Source: Bacteroidota bacterium (GTDB taxonomy: Bacteria > Bacteroidota > Bacteroidia > Bacteroidales > CAJPTX01). From it: a DNA stretch of 22,946 bases. The notes beneath the pieces are model-generated. The model saw nothing but the letters and a program-made list of their open reading frames with translations. It was not told where the DNA came from and did not search any database. This document shows positions 15,761 through 22,946 of this stretch, piece after piece. The stretch is from positions 1 through 22,946 of the forward strand of contig PDRH01000045.1 of the NCBI GenBank assembly GCA_002748015.1, in the 5' to 3' direction. Both the position numbers and the translations under genes were made by a program. The number at the start of each line of letters is the position of its first letter. The stretch's first letter is position 1.

Positions 15761-17035
15761 ATGATGCGTAGTGCCAATTATCCCCTCCTCGGGGTGAAGC
15801 TTCTTACCTTGCTCTTCCTGCTCGTGGTCTTCGTGCCTCGGGCCGGGGCGAAGTCCCAGATTAGCATATCCAACATGGATGGAAGGGTGGGTACCGAGGC
15901 GGATGCCGCTTCCGGTAAGCGAAATCTCCTCCAGCCGGCCGTTCCCCTTCTTACGGTTGCCCCAGACTCGCGGGCGGGGGGACTCGGCGATGCAGGTGTA
16001 GCGACCTCCCCCGATGCCAATAGCCAGCACTGGAATCTGGCCAAGTATGCCATGATACCCAAGAAGTGGGGCATTAGCATCTCCTACATTCCCTGGCTGC
16101 GCGAACTCACCAACGACATCAACCTGGCCTATCTCGTCGGCTACTACAAGATAGACGACTTGCAGGCCGTGTCCGGCTCCCTGCGCTACTTCAGCCTTGG
16201 CCAGATGGTCTTTACCAACGAGCAGGGGGAGACCCTCAAGTCGCACCATCCGAACGAGTTCGCCATTGATGTAGCCTACTCGCGGATTTTTACCGAGGGG
16301 CTTTCTGGCGGTGTAGCCTTTCGGTTCATCCGTTCTGACCTCACCGGTGGCTTCTCGCAGCCCAACTCTACGGGTACGGTGAAGGCCGGTACTGCCTATG
16401 CGGCCGATCTTGCCATTTACTACCAGCACCCCTTCAGCGTGAAGGGGATACCCTCGGAGTACGCCATCGGCTTCACCCTTACCAACATCGGCTCGAAGCT
16501 CTCCTATAACGATGAGGACAAGCACTTCATACCCATGAACATGCGTCTCGGTGCCCGCTGGACCTCGCACATTGACCAGTACAATGACCTCTCAGCGGAT
16601 CTCGAGCTGTCCAAGCTTCTCATCCCCACCCCGCCACGACGGGATGCCAATGGCGATATCATTAAGGGGAAGAACCCGGATGTCTCGGTTGTTATGGGGA
16701 TGATACAGAGCTTCTACGATGCCCCGGACGGCTTTGCCGAGGAGATGCGCGAGATAACCTGGTCAACCGCTCTAGAGTACGTCTATGCCAAGCAGTTCGC
16801 CGTGCGTACTGGCTTCTTCTACGAGCATGACACCAAGGGTGGGCGCAAGTTCTTCAGCATTGGTGCGGGGATTACCTACAACGTCTTTACCCTCGATGCC
16901 GCCTATCTCATCCCCACTGCGGGTTTCAATAGCCCTATGGCCAACACCATGCGCTTCAGCCTGATGGTCAACTTCGACAAGCGGAAGAAGAAGAGCAAGG
17001 TGGAGAGGCTCAAGGAGAAGAAGGAGAAGGAGTAG
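15761..17035 (+). CDS. porV: PorV, type IX secretion outer-membrane beta-barrel protein
   Basis: The 424-residue protein has an export signal (1-30, ending AGA) and a FadL-like outer-membrane barrel. The segment APDSRAGGLGDAGV (67-80), the following SPDANSQHWN and the SISYIPWL strand are typical of PorV/LptO. PorV shuttles cargo from the type IX translocon to the PorU sortase, which removes C-terminal signals. It is immediately followed by ispF, as in P. gingivalis, where porU lies just upstream; here porU is absent from that position. After the last strand (MRFSLMVNF) there is an unusual Lys/Glu-rich tail of about 16 residues. ATG 15761 or 15764 may be used. The assignment rests on motifs plus synteny. 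Confidence 0.88.
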   Translation: MMRSANYPLLGVKLLTLLFLLVVFVPRAGAKSQISISNMDGRVGTEADAASGKRNLLQPAVPLLTVAPDSRAGGLGDAGVATSPDANSQHWNLAKYAMIPKKWGISISYIPWLRELTNDINLAYLVGYYKIDDLQAVSGSLRYFSLGQMVFTNEQGETLKSHHPNEFAIDVAYSRIFTEGLSGGVAFRFIRSDLTGGFSQPNSTGTVKAGTAYAADLAIYYQHPFSVKGIPSEYAIGFTLTNIGSKLSYNDEDKHFIPMNMRLGARWTSHIDQYNDLSADLELSKLLIPTPPRRDANGDIIKGKNPDVSVVMGMIQSFYDAPDGFAEEMREITWSTALEYVYAKQFAVRTGFFYEHDTKGGRKFFSIGAGITYNVFTLDAAYLIPTAGFNSPMANTMRFSLMVNFDKRKKKSKVERLKEKKEKE

Positions 17036-17037
17036 CC

Positions 17038-17505
17038 ATGCGGATAGGCCAGGGCTATGATGTGCACCGTCTGGAGGAGGGGCTCCCCCTCTGGATATGC
17101 GGGGTGCGGGTGCCATCCACCTTCGGGGCGGTGGCCCACTCCGATGGCGATGCTGCTATACATGCCCTCTGCGATGCGCTTCTTGGGGCTTTGGCACTCG
17201 GCGATATAGGTAAGCACTTCCCGGATACAGACCCCCGGTTTAAGGGGATAGATAGCAAGCTCCTCCTTGCGCAGGTGGTGGAGCTGGTTCGCCGGGAGGG
17301 GTACAGCATCTGCAACGTGGACATAACCGTCATGCTCCAGGCCCCCAAGCTACGCCCCCATATAGATGGTATGCGGGCTGTGCTGGCCGAGACCATGGGG
17401 CTTGATCTGTCGCAGGTTAGCGTCAAGGCCACGACCACTGAGCGCCTCGGCTTCGTGGGGACAGGGGAGGGGATAGCTGCCCAGGCGGTGGTGTTGCTGG
17501 CTTGA
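17038..17505 (+). CDS. ispF: 2-C-methyl-D-erythritol 2,4-cyclodiphosphate synthase
   Basis: The 155-residue enzyme converts CDP-ME 2-phosphate to MEcPP with release of CMP in the MEP isoprenoid pathway. Metal ligands Asp8 and His10 (GYDVH) and His42 are at the same numbers as in E. coli. His34 and Asp36 in AHSDGD and the loop KATTTERLGFVGTGEGIAA are intact. It is cytoplasmic and acts as a trimer. It starts two bases after the porV stop, so the two genes are co-transcribed. Length is normal. Confidence 0.97.
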   Translation: MRIGQGYDVHRLEEGLPLWICGVRVPSTFGAVAHSDGDAAIHALCDALLGALALGDIGKHFPDTDPRFKGIDSKLLLAQVVELVRREGYSICNVDITVMLQAPKLRPHIDGMRAVLAETMGLDLSQVSVKATTTERLGFVGTGEGIAAQAVVLLA

Positions 17506-17521
17506 TTGGCCCAGCTGCTGC

Positions 17522-17548
17522 TTGTCTATCCTGTTTTTCGTACCTTTG
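17522..17548 (+). promoter_or_regulatory. Promoter of the AAA-ATPase/nuclease-like gene
   Basis: TACCTTTG (17541-17548) is an exact TAnnTTTG -7 box. A TTG at 17522-17524, 16 bases upstream, can serve as -33 element, slightly short of the usual spacing. Transcription would begin just before the AGGAGG ribosome binding site at 17557-17562. Confidence 0.6.
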
Positions 17549-17569
17549 CCATAAACAGGAGGCATGATT

Positions 17570-19198
17570 ATGGCAGTAGAGAAGGGTAAGTTTCCCGCCA
17601 CAACGGCGAGCTTCGTGAAGATCCGTGAGCGGGGTATGTACTACGTGGACAAGACCCACCTGCTATGGCAGCTGGTCAATACGCTGGATGTGGTCTTCCT
17701 CAGCCGCCCTCGCCGCTTCGGCAAGAGCATGCTCCTTAAGACAATAGGTTGCTACCTCGAGGGGCAAAGGGAACTCTTCGAGGGATTGGAAATCATGCCC
17801 TTGGAGGAGGCTAGGGGTGAGAAGGGCTGGGTGCGACATCCCGTTCTGCATTTTGACTTCAGCAAGCGGGGGCCGAGCGTGGAGGGTATCCAGCAGATTA
17901 TCCTCCGCGAGGTGCGGAAGTACGCCCGGCGGAATGGGATAAGCCTGGACTCTACCCTTGCGCTCGAGGCCCTAGAGGAGCTCCTAGAGCGCCTCGAGGA
18001 GGAGGGATCCCCGCGCGTGGGTATACTGATAGATGAATACGATGCTCCCCTGCTCGATGCCCTAGCGAAGGGGGATGCTGACCTACTAGAGGAGATAAAG
18101 GCTTGTCTACGTGGTTTCTATAAGACGCTGAAGGCTGCGGATGATTCTCTCCGCTTCTTGATGGCTACCGGTATAAGCCAGTTCCGCCAGGTTGGACTCT
18201 TCAGCGGCTTCAATAACATACGGGATATCAGCTTCAGCCCCGAGTACAACGCCATCTGCGGCTTCACTGAGCGTGAGCTCCGCGGGACCCTCGGCGAGCA
18301 GGTCGCCCACATGGCCGAGGTCAATGGCCTAAGTATCGAGGAGCAGTTCGATGCCCTTAAGCATAAGTACGACGGCTACCGCTTCTCGAAGAAGGAAGAG
18401 GATGTCTACAACCCCTTTGGCCTCATGAACGCCTTGATGGAGTGTGAACTGAAGGATTACTGGTCGCGTGTTGGAACAGCTAGCAGCGCGGATATTCTCG
18501 TACCACGTTATGATGCGCTGGGGGTGGTGCAACTGGATGCAACCATCGCTTGCGAGGAGCGGGTCCTAGCACGCTTTGACTATGAGCGTCCAGACCCCAT
18601 TCCTTTCCTTTATCAGACTGGCTATCTTACAATTAAGGGGCTCAATGAGGAAGGGGACTATCTGCTGGATTTCCCCAACTACGAGGTGCGGGAGAGCATC
18701 ATGTTGCTACTCGCCCCGCGGACGCTTGGATTGCAGAATAGCATGAGCTACCCTAGCCTCAACCGCAACCTGGTGCGTGCGCTCAACGGCACAGACATCA
18801 AGACCCTTGAGGTTTGCATACAGGCCTTTCTAGCCAACCTTCCCTTCGATCGGGGGAAGGAGACCGAGGCATCTACCTGGGAACTCCGGGAGGAGCGCTA
18901 TCGCGATGCCCTCCACCTCATCTTTGCAGGTGTGCGTAGCGATGTGCGCGTTGAGCAGATTGGGGCGGGTGGCATCTCGGATGTGGAGATTATCGGTGCG
19001 CAGATGGTGGTGATTATTGAGCTAAAGGTGAAGCGCAGGGGCATGACCGCCGAGAAGGCCCTAGCCCAGACCCTCGCCAACGGCTACCCGGACAAGCATG
19101 CGGGGGGCGAGAAGCCCGTCTGGGCGGTCGGGGCAGTAATCGGCAAGAAGGCGCAGATAGAATGGATGGAGAAGTGCGTGTGGGAGGGTAAAGCCTAG
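17570..19198 (+). CDS. AAA-ATPase-like protein with C-terminal PD-(D/E)XK nuclease-like domain
   Basis: The 542-residue protein belongs to the AAA-ATPase_like / PDDEXK_9 family, common and often multicopy in Bacteroidales. The N-terminal part has the family opening YVDKTHLLWQL, a P-loop-like RPRRFGKS (46-53), Walker B IDEYD (154-158) and a sensor-like ATGISQF (199-205). The C-terminal part has the nuclease-like core SDVEI (470-474) followed by IELK (483-486). The cellular role of this family is unsettled; links to mobile elements or defence have been suggested. ATG 17570 was chosen because AGGAGG (17557-17562) lies seven bases before it; ATG 17564 is too close. It separates ispF from the C25 protease gene and has its own promoter, so it may have been inserted. 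Confidence 0.88.
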   Translation: MAVEKGKFPATTASFVKIRERGMYYVDKTHLLWQLVNTLDVVFLSRPRRFGKSMLLKTIGCYLEGQRELFEGLEIMPLEEARGEKGWVRHPVLHFDFSKRGPSVEGIQQIILREVRKYARRNGISLDSTLALEALEELLERLEEEGSPRVGILIDEYDAPLLDALAKGDADLLEEIKACLRGFYKTLKAADDSLRFLMATGISQFRQVGLFSGFNNIRDISFSPEYNAICGFTERELRGTLGEQVAHMAEVNGLSIEEQFDALKHKYDGYRFSKKEEDVYNPFGLMNALMECELKDYWSRVGTASSADILVPRYDALGVVQLDATIACEERVLARFDYERPDPIPFLYQTGYLTIKGLNEEGDYLLDFPNYEVRESIMLLLAPRTLGLQNSMSYPSLNRNLVRALNGTDIKTLEVCIQAFLANLPFDRGKETEASTWELREERYRDALHLIFAGVRSDVRVEQIGAGGISDVEIIGAQMVVIIELKVKRRGMTAEKALAQTLANGYPDKHAGGEKPVWAVGAVIGKKAQIEWMEKCVWEGKA

Positions 19199-19235
19199 CC
19201 GGATGGGCGTGCAACCCCCATTCCGCCAGATTGCT

Positions 19236-19243
19236 TACCTTTG
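19236..19243 (+). promoter_or_regulatory. -7 box abutting the start of the C25 protease gene
   Basis: TACCTTTG is an exact TAnnTTTG match. It ends only three bases before the ATG at 19247, so transcription from it would begin at or just inside the first codons. That implies either a leaderless message or a later start codon. Confidence 0.5.
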
Positions 19244-19246
19244 CGC

Positions 19247-21430
19247 ATGCGAATATTCTGCCTACTACGTCTGCAACTCCTGGCCATCGCCTCGCTATTC
19301 ATCGGAGGCACGGCATACGCCGAGGGATATACCCTACGACAGCGCTTTGCCACGCCAGACTCCCTCATCCTTGAGCTGACGGTAGAAGAGTATACGCTGG
19401 CCCCTCATCCCTCTGGTGCTACTATCCCCAGAATAGAGGGAGCGCCCACAGCATCTAAGCCCACTGATCCTGAGCTACCCGATATCACCGTAGCCTACAC
19501 CCCGTCCTCCCCAAAGGGTCTACGGGTCTACCTGCTATCCACCCAGCCAGAACTCCTTGGCCAGTACGATATTGCCCCCGCCCAGGCCCGTACGCGCAGC
19601 AGGGCCTTCCCCAGTGGCCGTCGCCAGCGCGGGCTGGTCTACCAGGGCGATGCTCTCTTCCCCTACACTCCCTACCGCCTAAGCCCCGTAGCCCGGAGCG
19701 GTCGGAGCTACCGCCAGTCCCTCGCCCTTTCCCCCTTTGCCTGGCATCCGCGTACGCAGGATCTACGTCTGAACCGCAAGCTCCGCCTGGCAGTCGCTGG
19801 CATTGCCCCGAAGGATGAAGCCAAGCCTACTACCCGTGGCGCGAGCCGCGCGCCCCACTACCCTGACCCCGCCTCCACCGACTACATGCTAATTGTGCTG
19901 GCCGCGCGCTTCGAGGGGCAGATGGATGCGTACATCAGCTTCAAGAGTTCCCGTGGCCTTCGCTCCCAGACCCTAATCTACGGAGCGTCCACCAGCCCGC
20001 TTCCGCATGTAGCTACTCAGGCCGAGCTTATAGCCAAAATCAAAGAGCTATACGATAGGCAGGACGGTCTCCGCTACCTCCTCCTGGTGGGTAGCCGAGA
20101 GGATATACCCCCAATCATCAGAAAAGGGACGAAGGGGCGCATGGTGGGTTGCGACCAGCCCTACGGGTGGATAGCCGGCGATGATGCCTATCCCGAGCTG
20201 CGTGTCGGGCGATTCTCGGCCTATACCCTCGACCAGCTACGTACTCAGCTGCAACGTACCATGGACTACGAGGCGGGCCACTCCCTCTACCCCTCGGCCT
20301 ACGCCAATGCCCTCGCCCTCGCATCGGCAGACCCCGGCGGGGGCGATAATGGCGAGACTGATAGCCAGCACCAGGACCTCATAGCCAAGCTCCTCGCAGA
20401 CCACGGCTACGCCCACACCTTCAAGGCCTATGACCCATCGGCCAATGCGCCCTATATCACCAGCGTGCTGAACCACGGCGTTGGCCTCATCAACTACTCT
20501 GGCCATGGGCTTCCAGATAGGTGGTCTACGGGTGGATTTACCAACGACAATACCAAGGCAATAAGTAACCCCGGGGCCTATCCCCTTGTTTTCTCCGTGG
20601 CCTGCCTCAACGGCAATATGGACACCCGCGGTTGCTTTGCCGAGCAGTGGCTCTGGGCCGGAACGCCCACCCAGCCCTACGGGGCAATCGCCTTCCTCGG
20701 CAGCAGCGATGACCTCCCGTGGGATCCCCCCATGCTCGCCCAGGACGCATTCAACCAGCTCCTTACGGGCTCTGACCCCGCCACCCAGCTCCACACGCTC
20801 GGGGACCTCCTCGTCCAGGCATTCACCACCATGCTCGACAAGTACGGTGCATCGTCCAAAACCGATCCTGGCTACCTCAGCGCCATGGCCTGGAACCTCT
20901 TCGGCGACCCCTCCCTAATCCTGCGGACGCCATGCTCCACGGCGAGTAGCCCCATCTCATCCCAGATTACCCCTGCCAACCCCGCCCCGCTACCCCTCCT
21001 CACCAGCTGGGCAACTGCCCCGGTAGATCCAAGTGATCCAAGTGACCCGACTGGCCCGACTGACCCAAGCGATCCGGGAGACCCTGCGCAACCTAGCCCT
21101 TCCGGCCCGACTAAGCCAAAACCACGCCCGAAGCTAGAGCCCGTCAAGCCTATCCCGGGCGGCCGCATGACGCCGGTAGCACCGTCAGGCTCCCAGGGGG
21201 TAGTCCGTGTATACCCCAATCCGGTTGGTTCTACCCTTTTCGTTTCCCTTCCCGCATCGTGTGATGCGGGCGGGGGACTCCGTCTTTACAGCCCATCCGG
21301 CCAGTTGCTGCTATCTGCTCCGGTTCCGCGTTCGAGGCCGGCGCTTATACCTATCGCTATGGGTGCCTTCCCATCTGGTTTCTACGTCCTGCGCATAGGC
21401 AGCCAGGCATATACCATCATGAAGCGCTAG
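19247..21430 (+). CDS. Secreted C25 (gingipain-type) cysteine protease with type IX secretion C-terminal domain
   Basis: The protein has about 727 residues. A Sec signal (about 1-25, ending AYA) is followed by a pro-region (about 26-205), the C25 catalytic domain (about 210-562) with His420 in NYSGHG and Cys453 in FSVACLNG, a Pro/Asp/Ser-rich linker with DPSDP-type repeats (about 592-640), and a C-terminal domain (about 652-727). That domain has the VYPNP start, SPSGQLL centre and GFYVLRI...YTIMKR end of type A type IX signals. It should be exported by the type IX system and attached to or released from the surface by PorU. It is shorter than PorU (over 1100 residues) and the linker-CTD layout is that of a substrate, so it is not called porU. 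ATG 19247 was preferred to TTG 19241, since it begins a cleaner signal peptide. Confidence 0.92.
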   Translation: MRIFCLLRLQLLAIASLFIGGTAYAEGYTLRQRFATPDSLILELTVEEYTLAPHPSGATIPRIEGAPTASKPTDPELPDITVAYTPSSPKGLRVYLLSTQPELLGQYDIAPAQARTRSRAFPSGRRQRGLVYQGDALFPYTPYRLSPVARSGRSYRQSLALSPFAWHPRTQDLRLNRKLRLAVAGIAPKDEAKPTTRGASRAPHYPDPASTDYMLIVLAARFEGQMDAYISFKSSRGLRSQTLIYGASTSPLPHVATQAELIAKIKELYDRQDGLRYLLLVGSREDIPPIIRKGTKGRMVGCDQPYGWIAGDDAYPELRVGRFSAYTLDQLRTQLQRTMDYEAGHSLYPSAYANALALASADPGGGDNGETDSQHQDLIAKLLADHGYAHTFKAYDPSANAPYITSVLNHGVGLINYSGHGLPDRWSTGGFTNDNTKAISNPGAYPLVFSVACLNGNMDTRGCFAEQWLWAGTPTQPYGAIAFLGSSDDLPWDPPMLAQDAFNQLLTGSDPATQLHTLGDLLVQAFTTMLDKYGASSKTDPGYLSAMAWNLFGDPSLILRTPCSTASSPISSQITPANPAPLPLLTSWATAPVDPSDPSDPTGPTDPSDPGDPAQPSPSGPTKPKPRPKLEPVKPIPGGRMTPVAPSGSQGVVRVYPNPVGSTLFVSLPASCDAGGGLRLYSPSGQLLLSAPVPRSRPALIPIAMGAFPSGFYVLRIGSQAYTIMKR
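21027..21083 (+). repeat. Short imperfect tandem repeats encoding a DPSDP linker
   Basis: Units of the kind GATCCAAGT and GACCCGACT recur in register and encode DPS/DPT/GPT triplets between the catalytic and C-terminal domains of the C25 protease. Nine-base, in-frame units allow length changes without frameshift. Confidence 0.6.
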
Positions 21431-21485
21431 CCGTACAGTAGGGGGGATTTAATACGTTTTTTACTACGGTTACTCCGTCTTAGCT

Positions 21486-21523
21486 CCTACCCGGTAGGTG
21501 CGAAGCGCCTCACGCTGTCGCAC
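21486..21523. repeat. Two adjacent small hairpins downstream of the C25 protease gene
   Basis: CCTACCCGGTAGG (21486-21498) is a near-perfect palindrome. GTGCGAAGCG...CGCTGTCGCAC (21498-21523) forms a second stem with a five-base loop and one bulged G. They lie in the 241-base convergent spacer 21431-21671, which has no gene. Either may act in termination or mRNA stability. Confidence 0.5.
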
Positions 21524-21543
21524 TTCCCCGGCCTTTGATTCGT

Positions 21544-21605
21544 CTTCGCCTAGGGGGCCGCTCCGTATTTCTCCGGTGAAATTCGGAGCGGCCCCCTAGG
21601 CGGAG
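21544..21605. repeat. Long palindrome, copy B of the intergenic hairpin family; possible bidirectional terminator
   Basis: GCCTAGGGGGCCGCTCCG (21548-21565) pairs perfectly with its reverse complement at 21584-21601. Beyond one T-T mismatch the inner stem continues for four more pairs (ATTT with AAAT), leaving an eight-base loop. Outside, CTTC (21544-21547) can pair with GGAG (21602-21605) with one wobble. The CCGCTCCG ... AATTCGGAGCGGC core is shared with 193-230. It lies between convergent genes, so it could terminate both, but it has only short T-runs. Confidence 0.8.
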
Positions 21606-21671
21606 TGGGTTTTCTCCCGTCTCGCCCCCTGCCAGGGGGTGGGCGCCATGCATGGTGGATTAAAGGTTCGT

Positions 21672-22370
21672 TTATTGAAGCACTCCGATCAGGTCGAGGA
21701 TAAAGGGGGCGAGTAGGGCTGTGAGTATGCCGTTGAGGGTGAGGCCGAGGGAGGCGTAGGCTCCGTAGTCGCGGTTAACCTCCATGGCCGTTGCTGTGCC
21801 CATTGCGTGCGAGGCCGTGCCCATGGAGATGCCCAATGCCATTGGGCTTTTGATGCGTCCGACCTCTAGCATACGAAAGCCAAAGATCGCCCCAAAGATA
21901 CCGACCACGATGACCACTGCGGCCGTGAGCGCAGGGATGCCCCCCAGCACCTGGCTCACCTCTATGGCGATGGGTGTGGTAACAGACTTGGGGGCGAGCG
22001 AGGCGATGATGACGTGCGATGCCCCCAGCCATTTGGCGATGAGCGTAACGCTGCAGAGGCCGATGATGCTCCCCGCCAGTTGACTCAGCAGGATGGGTAG
22101 CCAGGTTTGTCGTATCTTCTCGAGCTGCAGGTAGAGCGGTACACCCAGCGCCACAACCGAGGGCTTGAGCCAGAAGTCGATGAGCGAGCCGGCCTCCTGG
22201 TAGGTCTCGTAGTCGACATCTGTTAGGATTAGTACGCCGATGATGAGAACACAGGAGACCAGGATGGGGTTTAGGACTACCCATCCGCTGCGGTTCTGTA
22301 TCCACTTGGCTAGCAGGAAGGCACCGAGCGTCAGGGCTATGAGCCAGAACCTATTTGTGAAAAACATCAT
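21672..22370 (-). CDS. lrgB: LrgB/CidB family membrane protein
   Basis: The 232-residue protein is hydrophobic with about seven membrane segments. It carries the LrgB signatures LAPKSVTTPIA (125-135) and GTASHAMGTA (184-193). In Gram-positive bacteria, LrgAB/CidAB influence murein hydrolase activity and cell lysis, and plant and bacterial homologues transport glycolate or pyruvate; which applies here is not shown by sequence. It overlaps the upstream lrgA by 20 bases, so the pair is translated from one message and probably forms one complex in the inner membrane. Confidence 0.93.
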   Translation of the reverse strand: MMFFTNRFWLIALTLGAFLLAKWIQNRSGWVVLNPILVSCVLIIGVLILTDVDYETYQEAGSLIDFWLKPSVVALGVPLYLQLEKIRQTWLPILLSQLAGSIIGLCSVTLIAKWLGASHVIIASLAPKSVTTPIAIEVSQVLGGIPALTAAVVIVVGIFGAIFGFRMLEVGRIKSPMALGISMGTASHAMGTATAMEVNRDYGAYASLGLTLNGILTALLAPFILDLIGVLQ

Positions 22371-22701
22371 GCTTTTCTAGCCATTGGTGTACCCTCCCTG
22401 TTACGAAGAGCACAAGTATTGTACTGAGCACGGTGGCCACGGTGATGGGGAGGAGCTCGCCGACCAGTAGACCGTAGTGCTTCATCAGGCCCACGCCGGC
22501 GGGTACAAAGAAGAAGGCAAGGTTTTGCACCAGGAAGTTGCTAAGGCCTTCTATCCAATGTAGCTTGACTACTCCGAACCGTAGGGCAAGCGTGAGCGTC
22601 AGCATCCCGATGATACTTGAGGGGAGGCTGATACCCGTTGCCCAGACGACCAGTTCGCCGAAGGCTAGGCATGAGAAGAGGACGAAGCATTGTCTTACCA
22701 T
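22351..22701 (-). CDS. lrgA: LrgA/CidA family membrane protein
   Basis: The 116-residue protein has about four membrane helices and the family pattern LPSSIIGMLTL (26-36), followed by the charged WIEGLSNFL segment and NLAFFFVPAGVGLM (60-73). This is the typical length of LrgA/CidA holin-like proteins. It partners with LrgB, whose start lies inside this gene. Transcription probably begins at a -7 box near 22753-22760, about 50 bases upstream. Confidence 0.92.
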   Translation of the reverse strand: MVRQCFVLFSCLAFGELVVWATGISLPSSIIGMLTLTLALRFGVVKLHWIEGLSNFLVQNLAFFFVPAGVGLMKHYGLLVGELLPITVATVLSTILVLFVTGRVHQWLEKHDVFHK

Positions 22702-22752
22702 ACAGTGTATTAGCTATGTTCTAGCGAGAGTAGGGGGTACCTTGTAGAGCTG

Positions 22753-22760
22753 CAAAAGTA
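22753..22760 (-). promoter_or_regulatory. -7 box for lrgAB
   Basis: On the minus strand TACTTTTG (22760 to 22753) matches TAnnTTTG, 51 bases upstream of the lrgA ATG. I find no good -33 TTG at the expected distance. Confidence 0.45.
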
Positions 22761-22814
22761 CTCATTTGGGGATATTTCCTGCAGACACGCCTAAGCTTCA
22801 TTAGGCACGGGTTG

Positions 22815-22847
22815 TTTGTTGAAAGTAGCAAAAAAGTACTATATTTT
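22815..22847 (+). promoter_or_regulatory. Promoter of the gene leaving the window at the right end
   Basis: TTTG (22815-22818) is followed after 21 bases by TATATTTT (22840-22847), which differs from TAnnTTTG only in the last base. A second TTG at 22819-22821 gives an 18-base spacing. The surrounding A/T-rich stretch contrasts with the GC-rich window. The start codon lies about 57 bases downstream of the -7 box. Confidence 0.55.
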
Positions 22848-22904
22848 CAAAAATAAGCTAAGCGCAGGGCTTGCGTCCCCGCTGCTCAAAAAGGGAGGAT
22901 AATC

Positions 22905-22946
22905 ATGAATACGCTGCAAGACGATAGAGTTAGCCCGAGGAGGCGA
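22905..22946 (+). CDS. 5' end of an unidentified gene, cut by the window edge
   Basis: The ATG at 22905 follows the strong ribosome binding site AAGGGAGGA (22891-22899) and the promoter above, and opens a frame of 14 codons to the end of the window (MNTLQDDRVSPRRR). The fragment is too short to assign a family. Promoter plus ribosome binding site make a real gene likely. Confidence 0.6.
   Translation, partial: MNTLQDDRVSPRRR

Noticed and set aside
19241..19246. TTG start two codons before the ATG of the C25 protease
   Set aside because: The TTG is part of the -7 box TACCTTTG, and ATG 19247 gives a normal signal peptide.
19247..21430. Assignment of the C25 protease as PorU
   Set aside because: It is much shorter than PorU and has a long linker before a typical type A sorting domain, which fits a secreted substrate better.

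Overview
The window looks like chromosomal DNA of a GC-rich, non-spore-forming member of the Bacteroidota, most likely Bacteroidales and close to Porphyromonas. Three observations support this: a porV-ispF gene pair arranged as in Porphyromonas gingivalis, a secreted C25 (gingipain-type) protease with a C-terminal type IX secretion signal, and several upstream boxes of the Bacteroidota promoter form TAnnTTTG. I saw no rRNA, tRNA, CRISPR array or insertion sequence.

Region 1 (1-492) holds the probable 5' end of a gene leaving the window on the minus strand, a 13-bp inverted repeat, a G-rich tract and a promoter-like box.

Region 2 (493-13800) is the main interest: eleven tightly spaced plus-strand genes ending in a strong intrinsic terminator (13826-13863). 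In order they encode a CheR methyltransferase, a Cache/GAF/PAS membrane sensor, a degenerate second CheR, a receiver-less CheB methylesterase, a small membrane GAF protein, a membrane GAF-PAS-PAS-SpoIIE (PP2C) phosphatase, a SiaB-like kinase, a SiaC-like phosphoprotein with the switch threonine at residue 68, an ABCG-type ABC transporter with TerB-like and FHA-like N-terminal domains and a very large loop before its last membrane helix, a predicted lipoprotein, and a small secreted protein. My reading is a Sia-type partner switch (SpoIIE phosphatase / SiaB kinase / SiaC) under chemosensory-style methylation control. Its output appears to be an envelope ABC transporter instead of the SiaD diguanylate cyclase used in Pseudomonas. 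No MCP, CheA, CheY, CheW or GGDEF protein is encoded here.

Region 3 (13.9-15.6 kb) has a lipoprotein serpin with an intact inhibitory hinge, convergent with a small unrecognised minus-strand gene.

Region 4 (15.7-21.4 kb) carries porV, ispF, an AAA-ATPase/PD-(D/E)XK protein and the C25 protease with a type IX secretion C-terminal domain. PorV, the serpin and the C25 protease together suggest a cell surface rich in proteolysis and its control.

Region 5 (21.4-22.9 kb) is a hairpin-rich convergent spacer sharing a palindrome core with region 1, a minus-strand lrgA-lrgB pair, a divergent promoter region, and the first 14 codons of a gene leaving the window on the plus strand.
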